Positions 8,851 through 18,665 are shown, counted from the first letter of the stretch. The stretch is 64,000 nt of DNA from Opitutaceae bacterium (GCA_018402455.1 JAGYIG010000003.1:62001-126000); one strand, 5' to 3'. Notes: a model not told the origin generated them from the sequence alone. Numbers and translations are program-made.

Positions 8851-9687
8851 CTACGGTAGCCAAGGGAACCTGCGGGCGTCGGGTTTTCGTTTTTCGCGCT
8901 GGGCGGAGTGAAACTCCTGCGCTTCCTCGCTCATATAGTAGAGCAGGGTCGCATTGCCCGCCAACTCCTGCAGGCCCGACTGGCCATCCACATCCGCGTT
9001 GAAAGCGGCTTTGAGGCAGCGAATCGCCAGGGGACTGTGTCCGAGCACCTCCTGGGCCCACTTGATGCCCTCGGCCTCCAATTCGGCCACCGGCACCACC
9101 GCGTTCACCAGCCCCATCTCCAAGGCTTGGTCCGCATTGTATTGACGACACAAATACCAAATCTCGCGGGCCTTCTTTTGCCCCACGATGCGGGCGAGGT
9201 AACTGGCGCCAAATCCGCCATCGAAACTGCCCATGGCGGGGCCCACCTGCCCACAAATCGCGTTGTCCGCCGCAATGGTCAGATCGCACACCAGATGCAG
9301 CACATGGCCGCCCCCGATGGCGTAGCCGGCGACCAAGGCGATCACGACCTTGGGCATCGAACGGATCAGTTTCTGGACATCGAGAATATTGAGCCGGGGC
9401 ACCCCGTCGGCGCCCACGTAACCTGCATGCCCGCGCACACTTTGATCACCACCCGCGCAAAACGCATACTTCCCATCCGTGTGCGGCCCCGCCCCGGTCA
9501 GCAATACGACGCCGATGGACGTATCATCCCGGGCCTCCAGCAATGCTTCGTGTAATTCGAAGACGGTCTCCGGCCGAAAGGCGTTTCGCTTGTGCGGCCG
9601 GTTTAGCGTGATCTTGGCGATGCCATCGCCCTTCTCATAAATGATATCCTCGTAGTCTTTGACGATCTGCCATGGGAACTGACTCAT
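8851..9687 (-). CDS. menB: 1,4-dihydroxy-2-naphthoyl-CoA synthase MenB
   Basis: A 278-residue crotonase-fold enzyme that closes the second ring of menaquinone by converting O-succinylbenzoyl-CoA to DHNA-CoA. The crotonase oxyanion-hole segments AFCAGGDQ and [20 protein letters not shown], and the MenB-type [10 protein letters not shown]-like loop (here [10 protein letters not shown]), are present. The C-terminus [14 protein letters not shown] is characteristic of MenB. The start is the ATG at 9687 (MSQFPWQIV). menF and menD lie about 1 kb upstream on the same strand, but an opposite-strand gene separates them. Confidence 0.95.
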   Translation of the reverse strand: MSQFPWQIVKDYEDIIYEKGDGIAKITLNRPHKRNAFRPETVFELHEALLEARDDTSIGVVLLTGAGPHTDGKYAFCAGGDQSVRGHAGYVGADGVPRLNILDVQKLIRSMPKVVIALVAGYAIGGGHVLHLVCDLTIAADNAICGQVGPAMGSFDGGFGASYLARIVGQKKAREIWYLCRQYNADQALEMGLVNAVVPVAELEAEGIKWAQEVLGHSPLAIRCLKAAFNADVDGQSGLQELAGNATLLYYMSEEAQEFHSAQREKRKPDARRFPWLP

Positions 9688-9779
9688 GCGGGAACGATTG
9701 CTTGATCCCCGGGTGCACGTCAACCAGCACGACTCATATCGGGCTCGAGTGGTCTGACCACTTTCTTCCTACTCCCCAC

Positions 9780-10694
9780 ATGAAGTCGCCCCTCATTCGC
9801 CTCCTGCTTCTCGCCCTCATCACGGCCTTCTCCACGCGTCACGCCGTGGGGGAAGCGCCTCAACTGCAGTGGGAAACCTCCGGATTCGAGGCACCGGAGT
9901 CGGTCGTTTACGATGCGGTCCGCGATTGCTTTTACGTGTCCAACCTGGCGTCCCGCGGAGACGAACGGATCCCTGGGGATGGCTTTATCAGCAAACTCGC
10001 GCGGGACGGATCCATTTTGCATCATAAATGGGCCACAGGCCTGGAGGATCCCAAGGGCCTGGCGGTGGCCAACGACCGTCTCTACGTGGGGGACACCCCT
10101 GATATGGTCGAAATCAGCCTCGCTACCGGAGACGTTCTGGCCCGCTACCGTCCGATCGACGGGGCCGCCGGTGAGTTCAATGACTGCACCGTGGATCCGC
10201 TGGGCAACGTCTACGTTTTCAGCAGCCGATTGCGGCAAATCTATCGACTGCACGCGGGTGAGTTCGCTCCCTGGTATGACGTCGATACCTCCCGCACGGG
10301 TGGTTTGAACGGACTGCGGGCCGAAACCGACCGGCTGGTGCTGGGCGGCTGGAGTGTGACGGGCCCGGATGGGCAGACTCAGCTCGGGCACCTGAGCACG
10401 GTTCGTTTTCGCGACCAGCACCTCGATCGAATTGGCACCGGCCCCCTGGCTCACGTCGATGGCATTGAGCCCGACGGCCTGGGCGGCTACACGGTCACGG
10501 ATTGGCTGACCGGTAAACTGATGCACGTCCCCCACCGGGGCGAACCCTCTCTGCTCCTCCCCTTGGAACAAGGCACGGCCGATCACGAATACTTGATCGA
10601 GGACGGATTGCTGATTGTGCCATCGATGCTGGAGAACAAGGTCCGGGCGTTCAGTTGGAAACCGGCTCTCCCAGCTGTTGCGCCAACATCCTGA
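9780..10694 (+). CDS. Exported beta-propeller protein (SMP-30/NHL-like)
   Basis: A 304-residue protein with a signal peptide (RLLLLALITAFSTRHAVG). The rest carries repeated beta-propeller blades with motifs such as GFEAPESVVYD, DPKGLAVANDRLYVGD and GEFNDCTVDPLGNVYVF, resembling SMP-30/gluconolactonase and related propellers. The function is unknown; a lactonase or a ligand-binding periplasmic protein are both possible. It is transcribed against the menaquinone genes. Its 5' end is 92 bp from menB, forming a divergent promoter region, and its 3' end overlaps the menD stop by 44 bp. The start chosen is the ATG at 9780, preceding the signal peptide. Confidence 0.75.
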   Translation: MKSPLIRLLLLALITAFSTRHAVGEAPQLQWETSGFEAPESVVYDAVRDCFYVSNLASRGDERIPGDGFISKLARDGSILHHKWATGLEDPKGLAVANDRLYVGDTPDMVEISLATGDVLARYRPIDGAAGEFNDCTVDPLGNVYVFSSRLRQIYRLHAGEFAPWYDVDTSRTGGLNGLRAETDRLVLGGWSVTGPDGQTQLGHLSTVRFRDQHLDRIGTGPLAHVDGIEPDGLGGYTVTDWLTGKLMHVPHRGEPSLLLPLEQGTADHEYLIEDGLLIVPSMLENKVRAFSWKPALPAVAPTS

Positions 10695-12389
10695 AACCAC
10701 GTTTACGCATCGCCGCGTCCGCCTTTCGGTCGGTGTTGATTTCCAGCACCCGCACCCCCGAACCGGTCGTCAGCTCCTCCACGTTAGTGGCGAAGGTGTT
10801 CAAGGAAACCTCCTGATGGGCGACGCCATGAGCTGCGCAGAGGGCGCCCAGATCCACTTCGGAGGGGGTCGCGAAAAGACGCTCAAACTCATCGCGGAAC
10901 TGGGCAATCGGAAGATGCTCGAAGATGCCGCCGCCGGCGTTGTTGATCACCAAGATCGTCAGATCCACCGCCGCCTGACGGGCAAGCATCAGTCCATTGC
11001 TGTCGTGGACAAAGGCCAGATCTCCGGTGAGCAGCACGGTCGGTCGTTGGGTGGCCCGGGCCACTCCGAGGGCCGTAGAGATCGTGCCGTCAATGCCGTT
11101 GGCTCCACGATTGCCGTAGACTCGTAAGCTACGGTCTGCCGGCGAACAGAAGTATTCCCAGTCTCTGACGGGCATGCTGCTGGCCACGACCAGCGCCCGT
11201 TCGGTGAGGTTCGACTGCCCTAGATTCCAAGCCGCCCGCCCTTCGAATGCTGCAACCTCCGCCGAAGCCATCCACTCAGCGAGAGCGGTGGTCGCTCGGT
11301 CCTGGGCCTGCGCCCACGCCTCAACGTAGCTGCGGTCGGGGGAAGCCCGGCCGCGGAACGCCAAGGCCTGAATCGGAGACGTAATTTCCCGCGTGCGACC
11401 ATGCACCGCATCCCCATTGGATTCGCGAGGGGAGACCATCAACATTTCCGCCTGACATTGTCCCAACCACTCCCGCAGCACCTTGCTGGTCGGCCAGCTC
11501 TCCAAGCCCAGCACGTAGCGTGGAGTCAGATCACGAGCGAGTCCGGCGTGGCGGAGGATGAGGTCATAATGCGAAACGACGGTCACTCCGATCGGGACGT
11601 GGTGACGCGCGGGCGACAACCCGTCCGCCAGAATCGGCCAGCCCGTCGCCTCCGCCAATCGGTAAACGTGCTGGGCGTAGGCCTCCTGATCAGCGGCGTA
11701 GGCCGGGCCAGCCACAATCAAGCCGCGGGCCGTGGTCACCTCGTGGATCAGTTTTAAGCCACTCTCGGCGACGGGGGCGCTCGCCGTCATCCAGAACGCA
11801 TCATCGATTTGAGCGGCGAAGCTGGCCGCTTCGCCCCCATCCGGCAAAGGCGGCAAGGGATCTCGAAAAGGCGCGTTGAGATGAACGGGGCCTGCGGCCT
11901 GCGCCCGCCGCCAGACCTGGCGGTGGTCTGGCGCAGGTAAGCGAATCGCGTTCCCTCCAAGGCGGGCAGCGCGAATTCGTGATACCACGTGCTGTAATGG
12001 CCGAACAACTGGTGCTGGTTGATGGTTTGGCCGGATGTGCAGTCCCGTAGTTCCGGGGGACGATCCGCCGTGACGACGATCAACGGGGTGGCCGTTTCGT
12101 GCGCTTCGATCAGGGCCGGCAGATAGTGAGCGCCGGCGCTGCCGCTGGTGCAGATCAAGACCACCGGACGCCCCCCGCCCCGGGCCAATCCCAGAGCGTG
12201 AAATGCGGCGGAACGCTCATCGATCGCCACCACGGTTTCCACCGCCGCATGGCGCGCCACGGCCATGGTCAACGGAGTTGAGCGCGATCCGGGTGAAACC
12301 ACGGCAAACTGCAGCCCCTCGCGCACCCACGTCTCGATCATGACGGAGCACCACAGGCTGTTGAGGTTGCGTGAATCCAGCGGCGTCAT
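10651..12389 (-). pseudogene. menD: SEPHCHC synthase MenD, frameshifted
   Basis: MenD is a ThDP enzyme that joins 2-oxoglutarate to isochorismate. The first frame (ATG at 12389) covers VVSPGSRSTPLT and SGSAGAHYLPALIEA up to RFAYLRQTTAR. Sense then moves to the next frame with VWRRAQAAGPVHLNAPFRDPL through the ThDP-binding GDLAFVHDSNGL to the stop at 10651. One missing base near 11916-11917 (plus-strand CC) explains the shift; restored, the protein would have about 579 residues (E. coli MenD 556). It overlaps menF by ATGA. Because menF and menB are intact, real loss of menD would be surprising and a sequencing error is likely. Confidence 0.9.
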
Positions 12390-13810
12390 GACGGGGGCAA
12401 GAGTCCTTCGAGCAGGGCGTTCAGCTTGAGCTCGGTTTCCTGCCATTCCTTTTCCGGCTCCGATCCTTTCACGATCCCGGCACCGGCATAGATCCGGGCC
12501 CGGTTTCCCCGTACCAGCGCCGAGCGAATTCCCACCATAAACTCTCCCCCGCCCCGCGCATTCAACCAACCCAAGGCCCCGGCGTAGAGGCCGCGGGAAA
12601 ACCCTTCCAGCGCCGGAATTGCCGCGATGGCTGGGGCCTGCGGCGATCCCCCTACGGCGGGCGTGGGATGGAGCATCGACACCGTATCGAGGAGCTGCAC
12701 CTCCGACCCCAGCGCGGCTCGAACCGGGGTGTGCAGGTGCTGGACATTGGCGAGTTTGCGCACTCCCGGGTGGGCGGCATGTTGGGGCTCCAGCCCGAGG
12801 GCCACGAGCCGACGCTTGACGGAATCCAAGACGACTTGGTGCTCATGCAGGTCCTTGTCACTCGCCAACAACTGGGCGCCCAGCCGCGCATCTTCCGCCG
12901 CCCCGGAGCCCCGCTGAATCGACCCCGCCAGCACATCCGATTCCAGCACGCCGCGGCTGACCCGCACCAGCCGCTCGGGCGATGCGCCGATGAAGCTGTC
13001 GCCGCGACCGTTGGCGATGGAAAATGAAAAACAATCGGGGAACCGTTGCCGCAGTCCGTTCAGGGCCGTCAGCGGATGGAACGTCTGGTCGGTTTCCAAA
13101 TCGATGGCGCGGGCCAGCACGATTTTGGCAAACTCGCCGGCGGCGATGCGACCGATGGCCTCCGCCACCCGTCCCCGGAAATCACCCGCCTCACGCCGCC
13201 GAATCTGCGGCGACGCGGAGGGAGTCGACGGTCCATCAGGAGCGGCGTAACTGATTTCTCCAAACCGGGTGTGGGCCCGAAGAATGCGGGCGCTGACCTG
13301 CTCCAGGTCACTGTCGGGCCCGACGCAAATATTCGCCACGGCCGTGGTGCTTTCCCCCGCCCGCGCCACCTGCCAACAGGGTACAAACGCGGTCAAAGCG
13401 GCAAATGGCTCCTCGGCGGAGACCTCCGGTAAAAATGTGGCGGCGACAAAAACATGGGGTCCACCAAAGGGGGCGTCGACGGAACCGACGGCGATGGTGC
13501 GGGCGAAAACCCCGGTCGTCCACCGCTGCAGTGCCTCAAAGCGGTCCGTGCCACTGAGGCTCACCTGCATCGCCACTTCGGCACCGGCGATGGCAGTTTT
13601 TTCCGACGGGTGCTCCGCGTAAAAGTGAGGGTGCCCCGGTTCGTAGATCGCCTCCAGCACCGCCAACGGGTCCATGGCTTCCACCGTGATACTGATGCTG
13701 ACCAAGACCTCGGTATCGGCCTCCCGGGCTTCGGACTGGCACTGACGCAAAAACCCTAGAAGCGCCTCCGGCGAGGCGTTTTCGGCAGGATTGAGCGGCA
13801 GCACTTTCAT
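12386..13810 (-). CDS. menF: Isochorismate synthase MenF
   Basis: A 474-residue chorismate-utilising enzyme that makes isochorismate, the first committed step of menaquinone synthesis. The C-terminal chorismate-binding domain is clear: KIVLARAIDLE, the FIGASPERLVR motif, AGSIQRG, the KDLHEHQVVLDSVKRRL segment, LHPTPAVGGSP and YAGALGWLNARGGGEF. The N-terminal half is the poorly conserved domain usual in MenF/EntC. Its stop overlaps the menD start (ATGA), so the two are translationally coupled. It lies 52 bp downstream of metG on the same strand. Confidence 0.93.
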   Translation of the reverse strand: MKVLPLNPAENASPEALLGFLRQCQSEAREADTEVLVSISITVEAMDPLAVLEAIYEPGHPHFYAEHPSEKTAIAGAEVAMQVSLSGTDRFEALQRWTTGVFARTIAVGSVDAPFGGPHVFVAATFLPEVSAEEPFAALTAFVPCWQVARAGESTTAVANICVGPDSDLEQVSARILRAHTRFGEISYAAPDGPSTPSASPQIRRREAGDFRGRVAEAIGRIAAGEFAKIVLARAIDLETDQTFHPLTALNGLRQRFPDCFSFSIANGRGDSFIGASPERLVRVSRGVLESDVLAGSIQRGSGAAEDARLGAQLLASDKDLHEHQVVLDSVKRRLVALGLEPQHAAHPGVRKLANVQHLHTPVRAALGSEVQLLDTVSMLHPTPAVGGSPQAPAIAAIPALEGFSRGLYAGALGWLNARGGGEFMVGIRSALVRGNRARIYAGAGIVKGSEPEKEWQETELKLNALLEGLLPPS

Positions 13811-13862
13811 GGGACGAGGAGACCCGGGAAGTTTCTTGCGAAACGGCGCGAGAGCGAACGGC

Positions 13863-15389
13863 TCAGGGCTTTTTTTCGGGTCGGGGGAACAGGATGCATT
13901 CCTTGGCGACCGGGTTGCCCGACAGGCGGTAATCCCAGTTCAATTCGGACGGCCAATCGGCCGTCGCGGTGTAGCCGAGCACCCCGCGGATTTTATCCAC
14001 CGAGCCCGGAGTCACCGCTTGCAGCAAGGTCGCCCCCAAGCGCAGCGCTTCGGCCATGGTCGCCAGTGACGTCCGGAGCAGCGCCTGGTCCGCCGGCGCC
14101 TCGGACTTGCCCAGCTTCCAGGGCGCCCGTTGCTCGATGTAGGCGTTGGTGGCGGTGACAAATTGCAACGCCTTCTCCAGCCCCATGTTGAATTGGAATT
14201 TTTCAAACAACGGGAGCACTTCCTCCCGCGTCTGGGACCAAGCCTGCTGGAGGGACTTTTCCGCTTCGCCCAGTTCCCCCGGTGAAGGGATGGAGGCGTC
14301 GGCGAATCGGTTGGTCATGTTCAGAGTGCGGTTGACCAGATTGCCGAGGTTGTTGGCTAGCTCGCTGTTGTAGCGGACCAAAAACTGCTCCATCGAAAAA
14401 TCGCTGTCCTGACCGACGCTCATTTCCCGGATGAGAAAATAGCGCAGGGCATCGACGCCAAATTGATCCACAAATTCGATGGGGTCCACGAAGTTGCCGG
14501 TGCTTTTGGACATCTTCGCCCCGTTGATCGACCACCACCCGTGCGCCAGAATCGATTGGGGCGCGGCCAGACCACAGGCCTGCAACATGATCGGCCAGTA
14601 GACCGCATGGGGAGGCACCAAGATATCCTTGCCAATCACGTGAAATGAAGCCGGCCAAAGCCCGGGTTTATCGGCCACGGCGGAGTAGTAATTGGTCAGG
14701 GCATCAAACCAAACATACGTCACAAAATCCGGATCGAACGGCAGCGGGATGCCCCACGCCAACCGATCTTTGGGGCGGGAAATACAGAGGTCGTTCAGGG
14801 GCTCGGACAGGAACTCCAACACCTGCTTGGCGCGGTAGCGGGGAAAAATAAAATCGGGGTGGGATTTGATGTGATCGATCAACCACTGTTGGTAGGCCCC
14901 CAATTTGAAGAAGTAGTTGGATTCCGTGATCTGAGTGACCTCACCAAAAATTTCCGGCCAGGTGCCGTCTTCATTCCGGTCCTTTTCCTGCAGAAACTGC
15001 TCCTGCCGGGTTGAGTAGTAGCCCTGGTATTCGGCTCGATAGATTTCCCCTTTGTCGAAGAGCTGCTGCAGCAATTGGCTCACCACCCGCTGGTGTCGCG
15101 GTTCGGTCGTGCGGATAAAGTCATCGTTGGAAATCCCCAAACGAGCACACAGTTGCTGAAACTCCGGCGCAATCTGGTCCACAAAAGCTTGCGGTTCGAC
15201 CCCCCGGGCCCGGGCGCTCTGCTGAATTTTTTGGCCGTGTTCGTCGGTCCCGGTCAGGAAATACACCTCGTCGCCCATCATCCGCCGGAATCGGGCAATG
15301 ACATCCGTCAGCACCTTTTCATAGGCGTGGCCCAAGTGCGGCGAACCGTTCACATAGTCGATCGCGGTGGTAATGTAGAAGGTTTTCAT
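13863..15389 (-). CDS. metG: Methionyl-tRNA synthetase
   Basis: A 508-residue class I synthetase with the HIGH-type motif HLGHAYEKV at about 18-26 and the KMSKS loop in AKMSKSTGN. The alpha-helical anticodon-binding domain follows. No C-terminal tRNA-binding EMAP/Trbp111-like domain is present, so this is the short form. The connective-peptide region after YYSTRQEQFL has no cysteine pairs, so the zinc knuckle found in many MetRS enzymes is absent. It is divergent from the sensor kinase gene across about 90 bp. menF follows on the same strand. Confidence 0.95.
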   Translation of the reverse strand: MKTFYITTAIDYVNGSPHLGHAYEKVLTDVIARFRRMMGDEVYFLTGTDEHGQKIQQSARARGVEPQAFVDQIAPEFQQLCARLGISNDDFIRTTEPRHQRVVSQLLQQLFDKGEIYRAEYQGYYSTRQEQFLQEKDRNEDGTWPEIFGEVTQITESNYFFKLGAYQQWLIDHIKSHPDFIFPRYRAKQVLEFLSEPLNDLCISRPKDRLAWGIPLPFDPDFVTYVWFDALTNYYSAVADKPGLWPASFHVIGKDILVPPHAVYWPIMLQACGLAAPQSILAHGWWSINGAKMSKSTGNFVDPIEFVDQFGVDALRYFLIREMSVGQDSDFSMEQFLVRYNSELANNLGNLVNRTLNMTNRFADASIPSPGELGEAEKSLQQAWSQTREEVLPLFEKFQFNMGLEKALQFVTATNAYIEQRAPWKLGKSEAPADQALLRTSLATMAEALRLGATLLQAVTPGSVDKIRGVLGYTATADWPSELNWDYRLSGNPVAKECILFPRPEKKP

Positions 15390-15481
15390 GGTGCGAGCCG
15401 AGTAACGAAAAGCCCACGGACCGGATTGTCGAAGGTTTTGACGTGTTCGCTTTGCGCGGCTAGCTCTGGTCTCCCGCCGGT

Positions 15482-16519
15482 ATGACTCCCCTCTCCCGTT
15501 TGCTCACCTTTACTCTGGTAATCCTGCTGGCCCTGACCGTAGCGGGCAGCAGCCTGCGTTGGGTCGTGAGTGAAAGCAGTGCGGTGTCGCAGGGTCAATC
15601 GATCAGCCCGATGCGAACGGACCCCGAAAGCCAACGCGCTCGGCGGCTGTTGGAAAGGGGGACGCTGGCGCTCAATGCATTGGCGCTGGTCGTCACCATC
15701 GCGCTGGTGTTTTCGATCGGACTCAGCAGCCCGGGCCGCCCCGAAACCCGTGCGCCCTTCACCGCCCGGGAACGCGAGCTGCGCAGCATTTCACTGTTGG
15801 CCGCCACCTCCGCCAAGGCACAAGAGGAGATCAGTGCGGAGCGGGGCGAACGGGCCAAAGCGGAGGCCGATTCCCGCCAACGGCTGCAGATGCTCAACCA
15901 GGCGCTTGAGGAAAAGATCAACATTGGCCGCGATCTGCATGACGGCGTGATCCAGTCGCTGTATGCCGTCGGACTCACCCTCGAATCCGCCCAGCGGCTG
16001 GCCACCTCGGATGCGGCCAAAGCGCAGGGGCTCGTCGCCCAGAGCATCACCTTGATCAACCGCACGATCACCGACATCCGCGGCTACATCTCAGGGCTGT
16101 CGCCCCGGGCGGTGCGCGGCGATTCCCTCGCCACCCGCCTGGCTGAGATCGTGGAAGAACTGCGGGCCGGCCGCCCACTGGATCTTAACTGGCACGTCGA
16201 TGACGCGGCTGTTGCCGAGCTCTCCGACCAGCAACTGGCGGAAACCCTGCAAATCACCCGCGAGGCCGTGAGCAATGCGCTGCGCCATGGTGGTGCCAGC
16301 CGGATTCATATCAGCGTGGCTCCCGCAGTGGGTGGCACCGAACTCACCATCCGCGATGACGGCACCGGTTTCACCCCGTCGGCCAGGCCGCTGCCCGGCT
16401 TCGGCTTAAAAAACATGGCCGCCCGGGCCGATTCAGCTCTGGGGACCTTCAAGTTGACCAGCGCCCCGGCCGCCGGCACCTCCATCCAGGTAACTTGGCA
16501 AACCGCCCAAACCGTATGA
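15482..16519 (+). CDS. NarL-system sensor histidine kinase (HisKA_3)
   Basis: A 345-residue membrane kinase. Two hydrophobic segments (about residues 7-23 and 61-81) flank a short periplasmic loop of roughly 35 residues, too small for a large sensor domain. A coiled coil at 110-145 leads to the HisKA_3 dimerisation domain with phospho-acceptor H153 in GRDLHDGVIQSLYAVG. The HATPase domain follows with the N-box TREAVSNALRHG and the G-box RDDGTGF, then GFGLKNM. It resembles LiaS/DegS-type kinases that respond to envelope or membrane state. The stop overlaps the start of the response regulator (ATGA). Confidence 0.9.
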   Translation: MTPLSRLLTFTLVILLALTVAGSSLRWVVSESSAVSQGQSISPMRTDPESQRARRLLERGTLALNALALVVTIALVFSIGLSSPGRPETRAPFTARERELRSISLLAATSAKAQEEISAERGERAKAEADSRQRLQMLNQALEEKINIGRDLHDGVIQSLYAVGLTLESAQRLATSDAAKAQGLVAQSITLINRTITDIRGYISGLSPRAVRGDSLATRLAEIVEELRAGRPLDLNWHVDDAAVAELSDQQLAETLQITREAVSNALRHGGASRIHISVAPAVGGTELTIRDDGTGFTPSARPLPGFGLKNMAARADSALGTFKLTSAPAAGTSIQVTWQTAQTV

Positions 16520-17190
16520 CTGCCACTCCCCCGAACCCCGCCCCCCCTGTGTCTTTGGTCATCGTGGATGACAGCGAACTGGTCAGGGCCGGTCTTTCCG
16601 CCCTGTTGGGTAGCTCTGATCAAATCGATCTTCGGGCCGAGGGCTACAGCGTGGCCAGCGGGGTGGCCGCCGTGGCTAAGCATGATCCTGACGTGGTGCT
16701 GCTCGATATCCGCCTGCCTGATGGCACGGGCTTCGACGCGTGTCGCCAGATTTGCCGGGCGCATGGCCGCACCAAGGTACTGATCCTCACCTCGGTTGAA
16801 GACGAGGAAATGGTGGACAACGCGATTCGGGCGGGCGCTCACGGCTACCTGCTCAAGGAGGTCAACGGGGCCGCGCTCATTCAGGCGATCGTGGAGGTGC
16901 ATGCGGGAAAATCCATTCTCGATCCGGCCATCACCGCCCGCGTGTTGTCGTTGGTTCGATCAAATATTCCCTCCACCCGGGACCTCATCGACAGCCTTTC
17001 GCGGCAGGAGGGCCGTATCCTTGCGCTGATCGCCGACGGCATGACGAACAAGGAGGTGGCCGCGGAAATGGGGCTGGCCGAAAAAACCGTTAAAAACTAT
17101 CTGGGAACGGTTTTCGAAAAACTTCATGTATCCCGGCGAGCTCAGGCCGCTGCTTTATACGCCCAATCCCGTCCGCGAGACCGTCGATGA
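16516..17190 (+). CDS. NarL/LuxR-type response regulator
   Basis: A 224-residue regulator with a receiver domain (VIVDDSELVR; phosphorylated aspartate D64 in VVLLDIRLPDG; conserved lysine in GYLLKEVN). A C-terminal LuxR-type HTH (LSRQEGRILALIADGMTNKEVAAEMGL..., then VKNYLGTVFEKLHV) follows. The ATG at 16516 overlaps the kinase stop, so the two are co-translated partners; a longer in-frame start at 16495 is less likely. The minor-prepilin cassette begins 88 bp downstream on the same strand, separated by a strong palindrome. That makes the pili genes possible targets, though this is unproven. Confidence 0.93.
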   Translation: MTATPPNPAPPVSLVIVDDSELVRAGLSALLGSSDQIDLRAEGYSVASGVAAVAKHDPDVVLLDIRLPDGTGFDACRQICRAHGRTKVLILTSVEDEEMVDNAIRAGAHGYLLKEVNGAALIQAIVEVHAGKSILDPAITARVLSLVRSNIPSTRDLIDSLSRQEGRILALIADGMTNKEVAAEMGLAEKTVKNYLGTVFEKLHVSRRAQAAALYAQSRPRDRR

Positions 17191-17192
17191 TA

Positions 17193-17232
17193 GGGCCATA
17201 GGGCCCTATTGCAATAGGGTCTATTATAGGCC
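17193..17232 (+). terminator. Palindromic hairpin between response regulator and prepilin genes
   Basis: A perfect 16-nt palindrome CCCTATTGCAATAGGG (17204-17219) is nested in a longer imperfect inverted repeat with GGGCC near 17194 and GGCCC near 17229. It lies immediately downstream of the response regulator stop. No T-run follows on the plus strand, so it is not a classical intrinsic terminator. It could act as a transcript 3' boundary or as a protein-binding site for the prepilin operon. Confidence 0.45.
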
Positions 17233-17277
17233 CGAATGCCTCTGGGCACTAGGCCGGTATGGAGTTATGGTGTTGGC

Positions 17278-17856
17278 ATGAGGTTTAGCCTGCTCCCGTC
17301 CCCCTCCTCCGCAAGACCCCCTTCCCCGCGGACTGTTCGCCAAGCTGGTTTCAACATCGTGGAAGTGATCGTCGGCATGGCGATTTTCAGTTTTATGGTG
17401 GTCGGGCTACTCTCGCTCACCTTTCAGGTTCGGGCCTCATCGGAGGAAGCGGTTTACAACAACACCTCTTTAACCTTGGCGCAGGCTTACCTTGAGCAAA
17501 TGCGCAGCAGTGACATGGCCACCCTCCGGGCGGCCGCCGTCGACACCTCGGGTTCCGTGGGCTTGAACCTGATCTCCAGCAACGGCACCACGCTTACGGA
17601 CACATCGGGCGGAGTGTTAGCCAATGGGGATTGGGCGAGTGAAACCATCATGCTCGACGAGGACGATGCGGGCAACCCCCGGCAGCCTCTCACCTTCCGG
17701 TTCCGGCCGGTGCTGGTGGACTTAAACACGGTAACGGGTGGTCAGGCCGATGGGGTGGAAATCACGCTGTTTTATCAGACCACCTACAACTTCGGTAGTG
17801 TCCGCACCCAGAACGGCAGCCTGCGGACCGTCCGGTCCAACATTTCCACCTTTTGA
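17278..17856 (+). CDS. Minor prepilin, PilV/GspI-like
   Basis: A 192-residue type IV pilin-like protein with a prepilin peptidase site (QAG before FNIVEVIVGMAIFSF). The residue at +1 is F and the +5 glutamate is present. The hydrophobic N-terminal helix (residues about 22-45) is followed by a globular domain rich in Thr, Ser and Asn. The leader before cleavage is unusually long and basic (about 23 residues). The start chosen is the ATG at 17278. It overlaps or abuts the next prepilin gene (TTGA). First of three consecutive pseudopilin genes, matching the I-J-K / V-W-X order of pilus tip complexes. Confidence 0.82.
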   Translation: MRFSLLPSPSSARPPSPRTVRQAGFNIVEVIVGMAIFSFMVVGLLSLTFQVRASSEEAVYNNTSLTLAQAYLEQMRSSDMATLRAAAVDTSGSVGLNLISSNGTTLTDTSGGVLANGDWASETIMLDEDDAGNPRQPLTFRFRPVLVDLNTVTGGQADGVEITLFYQTTYNFGSVRTQNGSLRTVRSNISTF

Positions 17857-17864
17857 TTTTTCCC

Positions 17865-18665
17865 ATGCGCCCTCGCCTCCCTACCTCTTCCCGCGGCTTC
17901 ACCTTGGCTGAGCTTTTGGTCACGATGACCATCATGTCGATGCTACTGGCGGGGGTGGTTCCGTTTTTTGTTTCGAACTTCAAATACCTCTACGCCGGAG
18001 AGCAGAAACTACTCATCAACAGTGATATTCGTGATCTCACCAACGAGATGGTCGAAACCGCCCGGGCCTCCAACTACTTCGTGCTCTACGAGAGCTTTCA
18101 TCAGCAAACCCTCGGCGGGCGCACGGTTCGCCGTGACCTGAATGGCAACGGCACCTTGAATCTCGCCGATCGCTTGCAGGCCGGCCAGCAGGGCTCATTT
18201 ATCGTGTTTGTCTACTACCGGGACCCCTACTTCGACGCGCGGCTGTATGATGGAGACCCAACCAACAATCCGGCCCTAATGACCGTCGTGATCGAGCGAA
18301 TTGTCGGTTACTGGATTGCGCCCAACCGGGAAATTTCCGGAGAGACGGCGCTTTACACATTTGATTCCAATGACTCCCGGACGCCCTCGACCAACTCGTG
18401 GACCACGGCGTGGGGACAGACGTTCCCGGTGACGCTGAGCGGGACGACAACAGTGGAGAGTCTCCTGCCCACCGACTCCCAAAGTTGGGCCATGCATTCG
18501 ACCTTCGACATCGTGGTCAACGACCTGGAAGGACTGACCACAAATTCCCTGTTTTTTGAGAACTTTCAAAACCGCAGTGTCCTGATTCGCACCAAAATCC
18601 TGCACGGCAATCAGGCCAAACGGGTGACCAACACCTACAACTTTACCATCACCCCCCGGGGCTAA
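17865..18665 (+). CDS. Minor prepilin, PilW/GspJ-like
   Basis: A 266-residue prepilin with the cleavage motif SRG followed by FTLAELLVTMTIM, with F at +1 and E at +5. The hydrophobic helix runs to about residue 35. The rest is a Thr/Asn-rich globular domain with DLNGNGTLNLADRL, which looks like a calcium-binding Dx[DN]xDG-type loop. The start used is the ATG at 17865; a TTG at 17853 overlapping the previous stop is an alternative and would imply coupling. Its role would be in the tip or priming complex of a type IV pilus or type II secretion-like pseudopilus. Confidence 0.82.
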   Translation: MRPRLPTSSRGFTLAELLVTMTIMSMLLAGVVPFFVSNFKYLYAGEQKLLINSDIRDLTNEMVETARASNYFVLYESFHQQTLGGRTVRRDLNGNGTLNLADRLQAGQQGSFIVFVYYRDPYFDARLYDGDPTNNPALMTVVIERIVGYWIAPNREISGETALYTFDSNDSRTPSTNSWTTAWGQTFPVTLSGTTTVESLLPTDSQSWAMHSTFDIVVNDLEGLTTNSLFFENFQNRSVLIRTKILHGNQAKRVTNTYNFTITPRG

